Below, piece by piece: positions 8,449 to 18,449 of a stretch of 64,000 bases of DNA (the first letter of the stretch is position 1; every line of letters begins with the position of its first letter). The stretch comes from Mogibacterium sp. (GTDB taxonomy: Bacteria; Bacillota; Clostridia; Peptostreptococcales; Anaerovoracaceae). Under the pieces are notes generated by a model. That model did not search any database. It saw nothing but the letters and a program-made list of their open reading frames with translations, and was not told the DNA's origin. The stretch lies in assembly GCA_024403035.1 (NCBI GenBank), contig JAKSSP010000001.1:172682-236681 (forward strand), written 5' to 3'. A program made the position numbers and the translations under genes.

Positions 8449-9455
8449 TTTCCGAATATGTTCATTACATCGTTAACGGTTATCAGGACGAACAGCGTGA
8501 GCAGGATAGCCATGCCTACCAGCGTAGCCTTGTACTCCATGTCATCGTTTATCCTGCCTCCGGATATGATCTTAAGGAGGATAAAGAAGAGTTTGCCTCC
8601 GTCGAGTCCCGGTACAGGCAGTACGTTGAAGAGCGCAAGGTTAAGGCTTACCAATGCCAGAAGCATCAGGTAAGGAGCCACCCCGTAGCTTGCCACCGAG
8701 TCAACTACCTTCACGAGGCCTACCGGACCGGCCACATCATCCGCGCTTACAGCTCCCGTAAACAGGCTCCTGAAGCCCTCAAGCATTGATTTGTTGAGTT
8801 CCCATGTGGTTATCGGTCCGTACTTGACGCACTTCCAGAAGTTCCTGGTATAACCGGCGGCTATGCCTATCATGTAGGATCCGTTTTCTTCGCTGTACTC
8901 CGGAACCACCGATGCAGTGCCGGTCTTGCCGTCACGCTCATACGTTACCTCAAGGGTGCTTCCCTCCTTGTAGGAGCTGATGCCTTCAACGACATCTTCC
9001 CAGCTGTTTGTCTTATTGCCGTCGATCGCGACTATGACATCGCCTCCCTGAAGCCCGGCGATCTGCGCCGGAGATCCGTCAACTACAGAGCTGATCGAAT
9101 TGTCTGCAACCCCCGTGAGGCAGACCGCAACGGTCACTGCCACGACCGCTATTATTACATTCATCGTTACGCCGGCCAGAAGTATCGCCGCCTTCTGTCC
9201 GTTGTTCTTACTTGAATAAGAAGTAGGACTGTCGACGGCTTCTTCCTCGCCTTCCATCGCGCAGTATCCGCCAAGCGGCAGCATGCGTACGGAATACTGG
9301 GTGTCGCCCTTCTGCTTCTTGAAGATGAGCGGTCCCATGCCGACTGAAAATTCCTTTATTTTTACACCGCACCATCTGGCTACGGTCATGTGTCCCCACT
9401 CGTGCGGTATTATAAGCACGAGCAGCATCACAACAAAAAGTATCGCTGTTTTCAA
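8445..9455 (-). CDS. rseP: Site-2 intramembrane zinc protease
   Basis: Membrane protease of the RseP/RasP family that cuts anti-sigma factors and leftover signal peptides within the membrane. HEWGH (residues 18-22) is the HExxH zinc site in the first membrane helix; a PDZ domain follows (IAGLQGGDVIVAIDG); NVLPVPGLDGGKL supplies the third zinc ligand in the last membrane region. The reading frame must start at TTG: the ATG upstream is in another frame, and starting at the next in-frame ATG would remove half of the first helix. Located between cdsA and ispG with no dxr, which usually stands here. Confidence 0.95.
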   Translation of the reverse strand: MKTAILFVVMLLVLIIPHEWGHMTVARWCGVKIKEFSVGMGPLIFKKQKGDTQYSVRMLPLGGYCAMEGEEEAVDSPTSYSSKNNGQKAAILLAGVTMNVIIAVVAVTVAVCLTGVADNSISSVVDGSPAQIAGLQGGDVIVAIDGNKTNSWEDVVEGISSYKEGSTLEVTYERDGKTGTASVVPEYSEENGSYMIGIAAGYTRNFWKCVKYGPITTWELNKSMLEGFRSLFTGAVSADDVAGPVGLVKVVDSVASYGVAPYLMLLALVSLNLALFNVLPVPGLDGGKLFFILLKIISGGRINDDMEYKATLVGMAILLTLFVLITVNDVMNIFGK

Positions 9456-9474
9456 TGTCTCATGTCCCCGTTGT

Positions 9475-10302
9475 TTATATGCTTAATATTCCCGTCATAA
9501 AGCAGATCGCGTAGTAGACGACAGGAGCTACAAATATCACACTGTCGAATCTGTCCATGATGCCGCCATGACCCGGTATCAGATCGCCATAATCCTTGAT
9601 GCCCATCTTACGCTTGAACGCGGAAGCAGTGAGGTCTCCCGCCATTCCCGCGGATCCGCCTACGAGTCCGAGAACGAGGCATACAGTTGCCATCTCTCTC
9701 ATGAATATGAAGCCGAACAGCCATGCCAGCACGGAGCTTCCGATAAGTCCGCCTACCGCTCCCTCTATCGTCTTCTTAGGGCTCAGAACCGGAGCCATCT
9801 TGTGCTTTCCGAGGAAATAGCCCGTAAAGTACGCGAATATGTCCGATCCAAAAGCTGCAATGATGACTATCCAGATGAAGAGGCTGTATTCCGTCATGTC
9901 AATCAGTACCATGTGATACGTAAAGAAAGGTATGTACACAAGGCCTGTGACTGTAGCAAGAGCGTCATAAGGGCTGCGCTGATCTATCTTCCAGCCGTAG
10001 ATAAGGCCGACGGCGACTGCCAGGAACATCCATATGCAGATGGCCACCATGTTTTCATAGAACTGCGGCACGGCGCCCTTTTCCCCAACATTGAGCGGTA
10101 AAGCTGTCACAAACAGCAGCACTGTCATTATGTAGCCGATCGTTGCTGATGGATGTACATCCAGATTACCCCATCCTTTATAGAATTCCTGAAGGCCCAT
10201 AACCGCTATTATGAGAGCAACGGCCCAGAGCCACCAGCCGCCAAGATACAGTACGACCAGCAACGGAGCCATAACGAGTCCGGATATTATTCTGGTTTTC
10301 AT
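9475..10302 (-). CDS. cdsA: Phosphatidate cytidylyltransferase
   Basis: Makes CDP-diacylglycerol from phosphatidic acid and CTP, the branch point for phospholipids. Multi-pass membrane protein of 275 residues; the C-terminal signature is present as SPKKTIEGAVGG, then DLTASAFKRKMGIKDYGDLI and PGHGGIMDRFDS with the conserved aspartates that bind metal. The ATG overlaps the uppS stop by four bases. The uppS-cdsA-rseP order is the standard envelope-biogenesis block of Bacillota. Confidence 0.96.
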   Translation of the reverse strand: MKTRIISGLVMAPLLVVLYLGGWWLWAVALIIAVMGLQEFYKGWGNLDVHPSATIGYIMTVLLFVTALPLNVGEKGAVPQFYENMVAICIWMFLAVAVGLIYGWKIDQRSPYDALATVTGLVYIPFFTYHMVLIDMTEYSLFIWIVIIAAFGSDIFAYFTGYFLGKHKMAPVLSPKKTIEGAVGGLIGSSVLAWLFGFIFMREMATVCLVLGLVGGSAGMAGDLTASAFKRKMGIKDYGDLIPGHGGIMDRFDSVIFVAPVVYYAICFMTGILSI

Positions 10303-11021
10303 TTGTCTGCCTCCTTACGTCCGCCGAATCTTCTGTCGCGGTTTGAATATGATTCTATCATCTCTGCGTATTCCTCAGGCGCAAAGTCGGGCCATAGAGT
10401 ATCAGTGAACATCAGCTCGCTGTACGCCGCCTGCCATGTGAGGAAATTTGACATGCGCTCTTCCCCGCTGGTCCTTATGATAAGGTCCGGATCCGGTACG
10501 TCGAAGTGCGCGCTTCCGGAATACAGGTGCTTTGAGATGTCGTCTTCTGTCAGCCCATCAGGGTCTTTCCCTTCAGCTATAAGCGCCTTCACGCTCCTGA
10601 GTATCTCATCGCGTCCGCCGTAATTGAGAGCAATGTTGAATACCAGGCCATCATTGTCTGCCAGTCTGCCCACCATCTTGTTTATCGCGTCTACAGAAGC
10701 CTTAGGCAGCATGTCGTATTCTCCAAAGATGTTGATGTGTACGTTGTTCTCATCGAGTTCTTCAAGCTCTGAGTTGACATACTTGACAATAAGATTAAAA
10801 ATGCCACTAACCTCTTCGGTGCTGCGTTTCCAGTTCTCAGTCGAGAACGCGTATACGGTCAGGTATTTTATGCCCATATTGGATGTGGCGATGACTATCT
10901 TTTTCATCGCCTGCATGCCGGCATTGTGTCCCATGACACGCGGAACGCCGTGCGCCTTTGCCCAGCGGCCGTTTCCGTCCATGATAATTCCTACATGTGT
11001 AGGTACAGGTCTTTTTTCCAT
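10299..11021 (-). CDS. uppS: Isoprenyl transferase (undecaprenyl diphosphate synthase)
   Basis: Condenses isopentenyl diphosphate with an allylic primer to form the C55 carrier for peptidoglycan. The N-terminus has HVGIIMDGNGRWAKAHG with the catalytic Asp and diphosphate-binding residues; RTSGEERMSNFLTWQAAYSEL and the final FGGR motif complete the cis-prenyltransferase signature. Length 240 is typical. No good ribosome-binding site is visible before the ATG. A 10-bp stem-loop separates it from frr. Confidence 0.95.
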   Translation of the reverse strand: MEKRPVPTHVGIIMDGNGRWAKAHGVPRVMGHNAGMQAMKKIVIATSNMGIKYLTVYAFSTENWKRSTEEVSGIFNLIVKYVNSELEELDENNVHINIFGEYDMLPKASVDAINKMVGRLADNDGLVFNIALNYGGRDEILRSVKALIAEGKDPDGLTEDDISKHLYSGSAHFDVPDPDLIIRTSGEERMSNFLTWQAAYSELMFTDTLWPDFAPEEYAEMIESYSNRDRRFGGRKEADK

Positions 11022-11061
11022 TATGCTGTCTGATGATGCGTATATGCATCTTTACAAAGAG

Positions 11062-11086
11062 TAAGCGTGGCAAACCGCCACGCTTA
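11062..11086 (-). terminator. Stem-loop between frr and uppS (possible partial terminator)
   Basis: Perfect 10-bp stem TAAGCGTGGC / GCCACGCTTA with a 5-base loop. In the minus direction it is followed by CTCTTTGTAAAG, only mildly T-rich, so it may attenuate rather than stop transcription into uppS. Confidence 0.55.
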
Positions 11087-11108
11087 TTTCGATATCTGCT
11101 GCGGTCGA

Positions 11109-11657
11109 CTAGACCTCCATGAGCTCTTTTTCCTTGTCGGAGATGATCGCGTCGATGTCCTTGATGGCCTTCTCGATGGTCTTCTGTGTCTCATCGAGTT
11201 CGCTCTTCAGGTCGTCCTCTGTGAGCTCCCCATCCTTCTGGGCTTTCTTGAGTTCGTCGTTCACGTCTCTTCTGAGGTTCCTGACGGCTACCTTGGCATC
11301 CTCGCCGTAATTCTTTACTACCTTGGTGAGCTCTTTACGTCTCTCCTCAGTGAGCTGCGGAATGGCAAGTCTTATCACTTTGCCGTCGTTTGTCGGGTTG
11401 ATGCCGATGTTTGCCTCGAGTATGGATCTTTCGATGTCGCCTACCGATTTAGGATCGAACGGCGAGATCATCAGAGTCCTCGGATCAGGTACCGAGATGT
11501 TGGCTAGCGCCTTCAGCGGTGTAGGCGTACCGTAATAGTTGACCATGATCTTGTCAAGAAGCGCCGGGTTGGCTCTTCCTGCCCTGACGGTGTTAAGGTT
11601 CTCCTTAAGGAAGTTCTTAGTGCCTTCGATTCTTTCGTCCAGTGATTTCTTAGCCAT
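11109..11657 (-). CDS. frr: Ribosome recycling factor
   Basis: Releases the 70S ribosome from mRNA after termination, together with EF-G. The 182 residues form the usual long helical hairpin; recognisable segments are TVRAGRANPALLDKIMVNYYG near the N-terminus, and GKVIRLAIPQLTEERRKELTK and NLRRDVNDELKK in the helices. Preceded by GGAGG at good spacing. It follows pyrH by 10 bases, the nearly universal pyrH-frr pair. Confidence 0.97.
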   Translation of the reverse strand: MAKKSLDERIEGTKNFLKENLNTVRAGRANPALLDKIMVNYYGTPTPLKALANISVPDPRTLMISPFDPKSVGDIERSILEANIGINPTNDGKVIRLAIPQLTEERRKELTKVVKNYGEDAKVAVRNLRRDVNDELKKAQKDGELTEDDLKSELDETQKTIEKAIKDIDAIISDKEKELMEV

Positions 11658-11667
11658 TGTATGCCTC

Positions 11668-12372
11668 CTATCTGATCAGTGTCCCAACGTTTTCGCCGTT
11701 GATCACTTTCATGAGATTTCCTTCCTGCGCGAGAGCGAATACGTAGATAGCTGTCTCCGTATCCTTGCATATCGTCGCAGCCGTGAGATCCATTACTTTG
11801 AGATCTCTGTCGATGATATCCATGTATGTGAGTTCTGTGAATCTTTCAGCGTTCGGATCTGTTTTAGGATCCGCCGAATATACGGCATCGACGTTCTTTG
11901 CCAGAAGCAGCACGTCTGCTCCTATCTCGGCAGCCCTTAAAGCCGCGGCAGTGTCCGTAGTGAAGAACGGACTTCCCGTTCCGCCTCCGAATACCACTAC
12001 CTTGCCTTCTTCGAGGTAGTCGAGAGCCTTGCGCCTTGCGTATCCCTCAGCCATGTCTCTGATCTCAATCGCAGTCATGAGCTTGGCCGGGCATCCGGAA
12101 GCAAGAAGCGCGTCCTGCAGGGCCAATCCGTTCATAACGGTTGCCAGCATGCCCATGTAGTCAGCTGTCGGCTTGTCGATGTTGCCGCCTGTGCGGCCTC
12201 TGAAGAAGTTGCCTCCTCCGACGACTATGCCGACTTCGACTCCGGCGTCGTGTATCTCTTTGATCTGCTTTGCGGTCTTCTCCAGCTGAGCGTCATTGAC
12301 ACCGAATCTGTCATCGCCCGCGAGGGCTTCACCGCTTATTTTGATCAGGACTCTTTTGTATTTTATTGCCAT
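11668..12372 (-). CDS. pyrH: Uridylate kinase
   Basis: Phosphorylates UMP to UDP in pyrimidine nucleotide synthesis; hexameric amino-acid-kinase fold. KRVLIKISGEALAGDDRFG is the N-terminal phosphate-binding segment, VVGGGNFFRGR the GGGN loop, and VVFGGGTGSPFFTTDTAAALRAAEIGAD the nucleotide site. Length 234 is typical. GGAGGCGGCGATAT precedes the ATG. In many Bacillota rpsB and tsf lie just upstream; here the upstream gene is thrS instead, 63 bases away. Confidence 0.97.
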   Translation of the reverse strand: MAIKYKRVLIKISGEALAGDDRFGVNDAQLEKTAKQIKEIHDAGVEVGIVVGGGNFFRGRTGGNIDKPTADYMGMLATVMNGLALQDALLASGCPAKLMTAIEIRDMAEGYARRKALDYLEEGKVVVFGGGTGSPFFTTDTAAALRAAEIGADVLLLAKNVDAVYSADPKTDPNAERFTELTYMDIIDRDLKVMDLTAATICKDTETAIYVFALAQEGNLMKVINGENVGTLIR

Positions 12373-12435
12373 ATATCGCCGCCTCCGATCGATTTTGCTC
12401 TACCGTTTAATGATACCATAAACCTCGCTGCAACT

Positions 12436-14496
12436 CTATGCGTCTTTCTTTTCTATCTTGCGGATCTCCTTGGTGCGGATCTCCTCGCAGAGAGCATTCA
12501 CGAATTCGGCAAGAGGCTTGACTCCCTCATCGCCCAGATATCTGGAACGTACCGATACATTGCCGTCTTCTGCTTCTTTAGCGCCAAGCACCAGCATGTA
12601 AGGGACCTTCTCCATCTGAGCCTTGCGTACCTTGTAGCCTATACGCTCGCTGCTGTTGTCGATAGTCACGTCTACGCCGTTTCTTCTGAGTTCCTTGCGG
12701 ACTTCCTCTGCGTAGTCTGCGACCTTATCGGAGATAGGCAGTATACGCACCTGCTCAGGGCAGAGCCATGTAGGCAGGTTGCCGGCGTATTTCTCGATCA
12801 TCCATGCAAGCGTACGCTCATAGCATCCCATGGATGTACGGTGGATGATGTAAGGGCGCTTCTTCTGTCCGTCCTTGTCGATGTAGTACATGTCGTAGCG
12901 CTCGGACAGGAACATGTCGAGCTGGATGGTGATCATCGTATCCTCTTTGCCGTACACGTTCTTTGCCTGGATGTCGAGCTTAGGTCCGTAGAAGGCAGCC
13001 TCTCCGGCAGCCTCAGTGTAGTCGAGTCCTATCTCGTCGAGTATCTCTCTCATGAGGCCCTGTACGCGCTCCCATGACTCGGCGTCGCCCAGGTATTTGT
13101 CGGCGTTCTCAGGATCCCACTTCGAGAAGCGGTATGTGACATCCTCTTCGAGTCCGAGGGTCGTGAGACAGTATCTCGCGAGGTCCACGCATCCTTTGAA
13201 TTCATCCTTGATCTGCTCAGGCGTGCATACGAGGTGTCCTTCTGAGATCGTGAACTGACGCACTCTGGTAAGTCCGTGCATCTCACCGGCCTGTTCGTTC
13301 CTGAACAGCGTCGAGGTCTCGCCCATCCTGTACGGGAGGTCGCGGTAGCTCTTCTGGCGTGCCTTGTATACGTAATACTGGAACGGGCATGTCATCGGAC
13401 GCAGGGCCATTACGTCGGCGTCGGCGTCATTCTCAATGAGGTTAAGGTCTTCGACTCCGCGGATCTCATTGGAGCGGTCCTCACCCGCCATGATGTCATC
13501 CATGCTGTCGTATCCGAGCAGGAACATGCCGTCCTTGTAGTGATACCAGTGGTCGGAGATCTTATAAAGCGTGGACTTTGCCATCAGAGGGGTCCTTGTG
13601 CGGACATAGCCCCACTCGTACTCCTCCAGGTCCTCGATCCATCTCTGAAGTTTCTGTATGATCTTTGTGCCCTTAGGCATGAAGAGCGGAAGTCCCTGAC
13701 CGATGACATCAACAGTTGTAAAGATATCCATCTCACGGCCGAGCCTGTTGTGGTCGCGGTTCTTGATGTCCGCGAGGTATTCGAGGTACTCATTCAGGTC
13801 TTCCTTCTTTGTGTAAGCCGTTCCGTAGATACGTGTGAGCATCTTGTTGTGCTCATCGCCTCTCCAGTATGCTCCGGAGCTGGATGTAAGCGCGAATGCC
13901 TTGATCGGCTTTGTGCTCATGATGTGCGGACCTGCGCAGAGTTCCACAAAGTCGCCCTGCTGGTAGAACGAGATTTCCTCATCCTCAGGCAGATCCTCGA
14001 TGAGCTGGACCTTATAAGGCTCATCCTTCTCCTTGTACATCTTTATTGCTTCTTCTCTCGGAAGCGTGAAGTACGTGAGCCTCTCGCCCTTTTTGATGAT
14101 CTTCTTCATCTCGGCTTCGATCCTGTCCAGATCCTCCCTTGTCAGAGGCGGCATGTCAAAGTCATAGTAGAATCCGTTTTCAATAGAAGGTCCGATCGCC
14201 AGCTTCGCGTCCGGATAAAGATTCTTTACAGCTTCAGCGAGTACGTGCGAGCATGTGTGCCTGTAGGCGCGCTTGCCGGCATCCGAATCGAATGTCAGGA
14301 TATTGAGCTCGCAGTCCTTGTCTATGACTGTTCTGAGATCCACTGCCTTGCCGTCGATCTCCGCCATACACGCGACTCTCGCGAGTCCGTCGCTGATGTC
14401 TCTTGCGATGTCATATGCCGACATCGGCTGAGCGTATTCCTTCTTGCTTCCGTCTTTAAGTGTGATAACCAATTTGTTTTCCTCCTTCTTTCTCAT
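12436..14496 (-). CDS. thrS: Threonyl-tRNA synthetase, variant with insertion near motif 2
   Basis: Charges tRNA-Thr. Domains in order: TGS (residues 8-70), editing domain with HTCSH (80-84) and CAGPH (187-191), class II catalytic core, anticodon-binding domain at the C-terminus (WLCPEQVRILPIS). At 686 residues it is longer than usual: roughly residues 325-362 form an acidic insertion, and the zinc-site segment reads MTCPFQ instead of the common MNCPGH, with SEGH in place of DDAH. The three zinc ligands (Cys370, His421 and a later His in IIHRTSMGC) seem kept. No T-box leader is visible in the 39 bases upstream, so it is probably read from the thiI side. Confidence 0.95.
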   Translation of the reverse strand: MRKKEENKLVITLKDGSKKEYAQPMSAYDIARDISDGLARVACMAEIDGKAVDLRTVIDKDCELNILTFDSDAGKRAYRHTCSHVLAEAVKNLYPDAKLAIGPSIENGFYYDFDMPPLTREDLDRIEAEMKKIIKKGERLTYFTLPREEAIKMYKEKDEPYKVQLIEDLPEDEEISFYQQGDFVELCAGPHIMSTKPIKAFALTSSSGAYWRGDEHNKMLTRIYGTAYTKKEDLNEYLEYLADIKNRDHNRLGREMDIFTTVDVIGQGLPLFMPKGTKIIQKLQRWIEDLEEYEWGYVRTRTPLMAKSTLYKISDHWYHYKDGMFLLGYDSMDDIMAGEDRSNEIRGVEDLNLIENDADADVMALRPMTCPFQYYVYKARQKSYRDLPYRMGETSTLFRNEQAGEMHGLTRVRQFTISEGHLVCTPEQIKDEFKGCVDLARYCLTTLGLEEDVTYRFSKWDPENADKYLGDAESWERVQGLMREILDEIGLDYTEAAGEAAFYGPKLDIQAKNVYGKEDTMITIQLDMFLSERYDMYYIDKDGQKKRPYIIHRTSMGCYERTLAWMIEKYAGNLPTWLCPEQVRILPISDKVADYAEEVRKELRRNGVDVTIDNSSERIGYKVRKAQMEKVPYMLVLGAKEAEDGNVSVRSRYLGDEGVKPLAEFVNALCEEIRTKEIRKIEKKDA

Positions 14497-14535
14497 ATCT
14501 CCGCCATACGAGAGCGGAGTCAGGGAATGTATTAT

Positions 14536-15714
14536 TTACGGTCTTATCTCTATGATTTCTTCGGATTCGACCGCATTCTTGACTAATGTTTCCACATCGA
14601 GCGCCGCTTCTGACTTCTCGATGCGTTCGAGTTTAGGTTTTGTGACCGGGTGCTTAGGCAGGAAGACCGTGCAACAGTCCTCGTAAGGCTGTATCGAGAT
14701 GTCGTATGTGCCTATCTCGCGCGCCTTGTCCATGATATCCACCTTGTCCATCGCGATAAGCGGTCTCATGACAGGCATTTTCACTACGCTGTCGGTGACC
14801 ACCAAAGCTTCTGCCGTCTGGCTCGCGACCTGACCCAGGTCTTCTCCCGTAATGAGCATCATGTCGCCGTTTTTGATCGCTATCTGCTCGGCTATCCTCA
14901 TCATGAAGCGCCTTACCAGAAGCGTTGTCTCATCTTCAGGGCAGTTTTTCACGATCTTTTCCTGTATTGGCAGCAGATTGATGACATGCATCTTCACTGT
15001 TCCCATATAGCCCGCCAGCACCTTTACGAGTTCTTCGACTTTACGCTGGGCTCTCTGGCTGGTGTACGGATACGAATGATAGTGCACAGCTTCTATGCTC
15101 ATGCCGCGCTTTGCCATCATGAACGCAGCGACAGGGCTGTCTATGCCGCCGGACATGAGTATGAGACCCTTACCGTTGGTTCCGAGAGGGAGCCCTCCAA
15201 AGCCTCTTATCTTGTTTCTGAAGATGTACGCTGCCTCGCGTCTCACATCGACTGTGAGCAGGCATTCAGGCCTGTGCACGTCCACGCTGAGACTCTGATT
15301 GGCCTTCAGCACCATGCCGCCCACCTGCCTGGCGATATCCGGCGATTCAACAGCGAAGGACTTATCTGCCCTGTGAGCCTTTACCTTGAAGGTCTTCACG
15401 CCGTCTTCTTCTATCACCTTCTGCATGTAAACAGCTGCCGTACGGCCTATGGCGTTGATGTCCTTTGGCGCTTCTACCGCCGGGCTGACCGACGCGACGC
15501 CAAATACTCTGACACATTTTGCAATGACCTCGTCTTCAGGGATATCCGCCGGGACTCTTACAAACATAAGGCCGTCTATCCACTTTGCCTCGGCATCTTC
15601 AAAGCATGACAAAGCTCCGCGCAGCCTCTCTATGAGTATGCGTTCGAAATACGGCTTATTCATGCCCTTCAGTGCGACCTCGCCGCACCTTACTATATAC
15701 AGTTTCTTTTCCAA
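14536..15714 (-). CDS. thiI: tRNA uracil 4-sulfurtransferase
   Basis: Uses persulfide sulfur to make 4-thiouridine in tRNA and contributes sulfur to thiazole synthesis. N-terminal ferredoxin-like and THUMP domains, then the PP-loop pyrophosphatase LILMSGGIDSPVAAFMMAKRG. At 392 residues it lacks the C-terminal rhodanese domain of the E. coli protein, as in Bacillus, where a dedicated cysteine desulfurase supplies sulfur directly; such a gene lies immediately upstream. The frame begins at TTG, preceded by AAAGGA with a good spacer. Confidence 0.95.
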   Translation of the reverse strand: MEKKLYIVRCGEVALKGMNKPYFERILIERLRGALSCFEDAEAKWIDGLMFVRVPADIPEDEVIAKCVRVFGVASVSPAVEAPKDINAIGRTAAVYMQKVIEEDGVKTFKVKAHRADKSFAVESPDIARQVGGMVLKANQSLSVDVHRPECLLTVDVRREAAYIFRNKIRGFGGLPLGTNGKGLILMSGGIDSPVAAFMMAKRGMSIEAVHYHSYPYTSQRAQRKVEELVKVLAGYMGTVKMHVINLLPIQEKIVKNCPEDETTLLVRRFMMRIAEQIAIKNGDMMLITGEDLGQVASQTAEALVVTDSVVKMPVMRPLIAMDKVDIMDKAREIGTYDISIQPYEDCCTVFLPKHPVTKPKLERIEKSEAALDVETLVKNAVESEEIIEIRP

Positions 15715-15726
15715 TTCTTTATCCTT

Positions 15727-16911
15727 TTAGCGGAAGCTTCCCAGCCTGCGGAATCTCTCGACCGCGGTCTTTGTGCGGTCTATCACGTAGTCCATCTCTT
15801 CTACGGTATTGAACTCCGAGAAGCTGAAACGCAGCGCGCCTTCTATTTCCTTGTGAGTCATCGACATGGCCTGCAGCACATGGCTGTCGCCTGTCTTGTT
15901 TGATGAGCAGGCCGAGCCTGTCGATACGTATATGCCGTCCTGTTCGAGAGTGTGGAGCAGGACCTCCCCGCGTGTGCCTTCAAATGTCACGTTGAGCACG
16001 CTTGGGCAGCGTTTGCCGTGGTCATGAAGCGTGTATCCGAGTTCTTCCGGACCGTTCACGATGATATCGCTGATCTCTGTCCTGAGTCCGTCCAGAAGAT
16101 AATTGTTTACGACGCCCATGCGGCTGGTCTTCATCATAAGATCGGTGCAGGACATCTCCGCCGCGAGGCCCATGCCCGCTATGCCCGGAGTGTTCTCCGT
16201 CGATGACCTGAATCCGCCCTCCTGTCCTCCGCCGGTGATGAACGCAGGCAGGCTGTGGCGCTTCTTCATATATAGGAAACCTGTGCCTTTTGGACCGTGG
16301 AACTTATGACCGCTTGCGGAGATAAGATCCGCGTCGAGATCATCGAGCGCAAGCTTTCCGAAAGCCTGTACGGCGTCTGTATGGAAGATGATCTCCGTAC
16401 CGTGCTGCCTGTTATAGTCCCTTACAGTCCTTCCGACAGATGTTACAGGTTCTATGGTGCCGGTCTCGTTGTTTACAGCCATGATTGAAACGATAATTGT
16501 ATTCTCGTCAAGTGCAGCCTTCAGCACCTGTTCTTCCGCATAGCCGTCCACATCCACATCCAGATAAACGATCTCAAAGCCGTCTTCCTTCAGTCTTTTG
16601 CAGGTCTCAAGCACCGCAGGGTGCTCTACCTTCGTCGTGATTATCCTGTTTCCGCGGCGGCGCAGTTTGCGCGCAGACGAGAGCAGCGCCATGTTGTCGC
16701 TCTCGGTGCCGCCTGAGGTGAATACGACATTGCCCGCAGGCGGCAGCAAGTCTGCGATCTGCCTGCGCGCGTCATACAGCAGGTTCCCTGCCTCAAAGCC
16801 CATCTCATGCAAAGACGAAGGGTTGCCAAAGTTTTCTTTGGCAGCCCTATATATCAATTCCGTGACTTCGTCGTATTGTCTTGTTGTTGCGCTGTTATCA
16901 AGATATATCAT
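15727..16911 (-). CDS. Cysteine desulfurase paired with ThiI (NifZ-like)
   Basis: PLP-dependent enzyme that takes sulfur from cysteine as a protein persulfide. [10 protein letters not shown] starts the NifS/IscS family; [10 protein letters not shown] and [17 protein letters not shown] hold the PLP lysine; [10 protein letters not shown] holds the catalytic cysteine loop. 394 residues. The ATG overlaps the rny stop (ATGA) and the stop is 12 bases before thiI, so I infer that it serves tRNA thiolation rather than iron-sulfur assembly; a second desulfurase in the iscR operon at about 57 kb is the candidate for the latter. Confidence 0.94.
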   Translation of the reverse strand: MIYLDNSATTRQYDEVTELIYRAAKENFGNPSSLHEMGFEAGNLLYDARRQIADLLPPAGNVVFTSGGTESDNMALLSSARKLRRRGNRIITTKVEHPAVLETCKRLKEDGFEIVYLDVDVDGYAEEQVLKAALDENTIIVSIMAVNNETGTIEPVTSVGRTVRDYNRQHGTEIIFHTDAVQAFGKLALDDLDADLISASGHKFHGPKGTGFLYMKKRHSLPAFITGGGQEGGFRSSTENTPGIAGMGLAAEMSCTDLMMKTSRMGVVNNYLLDGLRTEISDIIVNGPEELGYTLHDHGKRCPSVLNVTFEGTRGEVLLHTLEQDGIYVSTGSACSSNKTGDSHVLQAMSMTHKEIEGALRFSFSEFNTVEEMDYVIDRTKTAVERFRRLGSFR

Positions 16912-18449
16912 TTGGCGAAATCCGTGGCCCTTGTCTCTCTTACGACATTGACCTTGATCTGTCCCGGATACTCGAGTTCTGCCTCGATCTTCTTGGCGAT
17001 CTCTCTTGCCAGCATAGGGACTTCCTCATCCTTGACCTGATTAGGCTTGACTGCGACTCTGATTTCGCGGCCTGCCTGGATCGCATAGGATTTTTCTACA
17101 CCCTTTGTTGTATTCGCGATGTTCTCGAGGTTTTCCAGTCTCTTTATGTAAGACTCGAGAGTTTCTCTTCTGGCGCCAGGCCTTGCTGCCGACAGAGCGT
17201 CCGCAGCTGCGACCAGCATGGCCTCAAGCGTTGTAGGCTCCACATCTCCGTGATGCGCTTCTACCGCGTTGATGACCTTCCAGGACTCTTTGTACTTCTT
17301 GCAGATGTTAACGCCGATCTCGACGTGTGTTCCTTCTACTTCATGGTCGATGGCCTTGCCGATATCGTGCAGCAGTCCGCCGCGTCTGGCAAGTTTAGGG
17401 TCGAGCCCAAGTTCTTCAGCCATCATGCCGGCGAGCGTAGCGACCTCTATGGAGTGCTGCAGCACGTTCTGGCCGTATGATGTCCTGTATTTGAGCCTTC
17501 CTATGAGTCTTACCATCTCAGGATTCAGGTTGTGCACGCCTGTCTCAAAGCATGCTCTTTCTCCTTCTTCCTTGATGATGGTGTTGACCTCTTTTGTGGC
17601 CTTCTGGACCATCTCTTCGATCCTTGCAGGATGGATCCTGCCGTCTACGATCAGTTTTTCAAGAGCTATCCTGGCGATCTCTCTTCTTACAGGGTCGAAG
17701 CCCGAAAGTATGACTGCCTCAGGTGTATCGTCGATGATTAGATCCACTCCGGTCAGAGTCTCGATGGCTCTTATGTTGCGGCCTTCTCTTCCGATGATGC
17801 GGCCTTTCATGTCGTCGTTAGGCAGGCTGACAACAGACACTGTGGTCTCAGTGACCTGATCCGACGCGTATCTCTGGATCGCGGTCGTGATGATCTCTCT
17901 TGCCCTCTTGTCTCCTTCCTCTCTGGCTTCGTTCTCGATGTTGACTATCATCTCGGAAGCGTCCTTGCGGATGTCCGTTTCAAGCTCCTGCAGCAGCAGA
18001 TGCTTTGCCTCTTCTCTGGTGTAGCCTGAGATCCTCTCAAGTTCTGCTACCTGCTTGGCGATGTAAGCATCGATTTCTTTGTGTTTTTCATTCATCGACT
18101 GCTCTCTCTTGGCGAGACCGTTCTCACGCTTCTCAATGCTCTCGAGCTTGCGGTCGATATTCTCTTCCTTTTGCTGTATCCTTCTTTCTGATTTGGAGAC
18201 TTCAGCCCTTCTGGACTTGAGCTCTCCTTCATACTCTTCTCTCAGCTTATGTATTTCCTCTTTCGCCTCAAGAACTTTTTCTTTCTTGAGGTTCTCGACA
18301 GTATTCTGCGCGTCCAGGATCATGTTCCTGGCCTGCTGTTCCGCGCTTCCTATGGCCTTCTCTCCGAAGTTCTTGCGCAGAACATAACCTATAGCTATAC
18401 CGACGATAAGGACTACAATGCTGATCACGACAGTTAAAACCGGTGACAT
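16908..18449 (-). CDS. rny: Ribonuclease Y
   Basis: Membrane-anchored endoribonuclease that starts mRNA decay in Bacillota. One N-terminal membrane helix ([20 protein letters not shown]), a long charged coiled coil, a KH RNA-binding domain ([21 protein letters not shown]) and an HD domain ([16 protein letters not shown]). With the ATG preceded by AAGGAGGTGCTT it is 513 residues, the family norm; a longer open frame upstream is judged untranslated. First gene of the run that continues through cysteine desulfurase, thiI and beyond. Confidence 0.97.
   Translation of the reverse strand: MSPVLTVVISIVVLIVGIAIGYVLRKNFGEKAIGSAEQQARNMILDAQNTVENLKKEKVLEAKEEIHKLREEYEGELKSRRAEVSKSERRIQQKEENIDRKLESIEKRENGLAKREQSMNEKHKEIDAYIAKQVAELERISGYTREEAKHLLLQELETDIRKDASEMIVNIENEAREEGDKRAREIITTAIQRYASDQVTETTVSVVSLPNDDMKGRIIGREGRNIRAIETLTGVDLIIDDTPEAVILSGFDPVRREIARIALEKLIVDGRIHPARIEEMVQKATKEVNTIIKEEGERACFETGVHNLNPEMVRLIGRLKYRTSYGQNVLQHSIEVATLAGMMAEELGLDPKLARRGGLLHDIGKAIDHEVEGTHVEIGVNICKKYKESWKVINAVEAHHGDVEPTTLEAMLVAAADALSAARPGARRETLESYIKRLENLENIANTTKGVEKSYAIQAGREIRVAVKPNQVKDEEVPMLAREIAKKIEAELEYPGQIKVNVVRETRATDFAK

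Noticed and set aside
7459-8673. Open frame of 404 codons on the plus strand
   Set aside because: Opposite ispG and rseP, which are certain; it is a mirror effect of codon bias.
14497-14535. T-box leaders before thrS and glyQS
   Set aside because: Only 39 bases separate thrS from thiI and 3 bases separate glyQS from its upstream gene; no room for a T-box.
13276-14586. Open frame of 436 codons on the plus strand
   Set aside because: Opposite thrS; no motifs and no ribosome-binding site.
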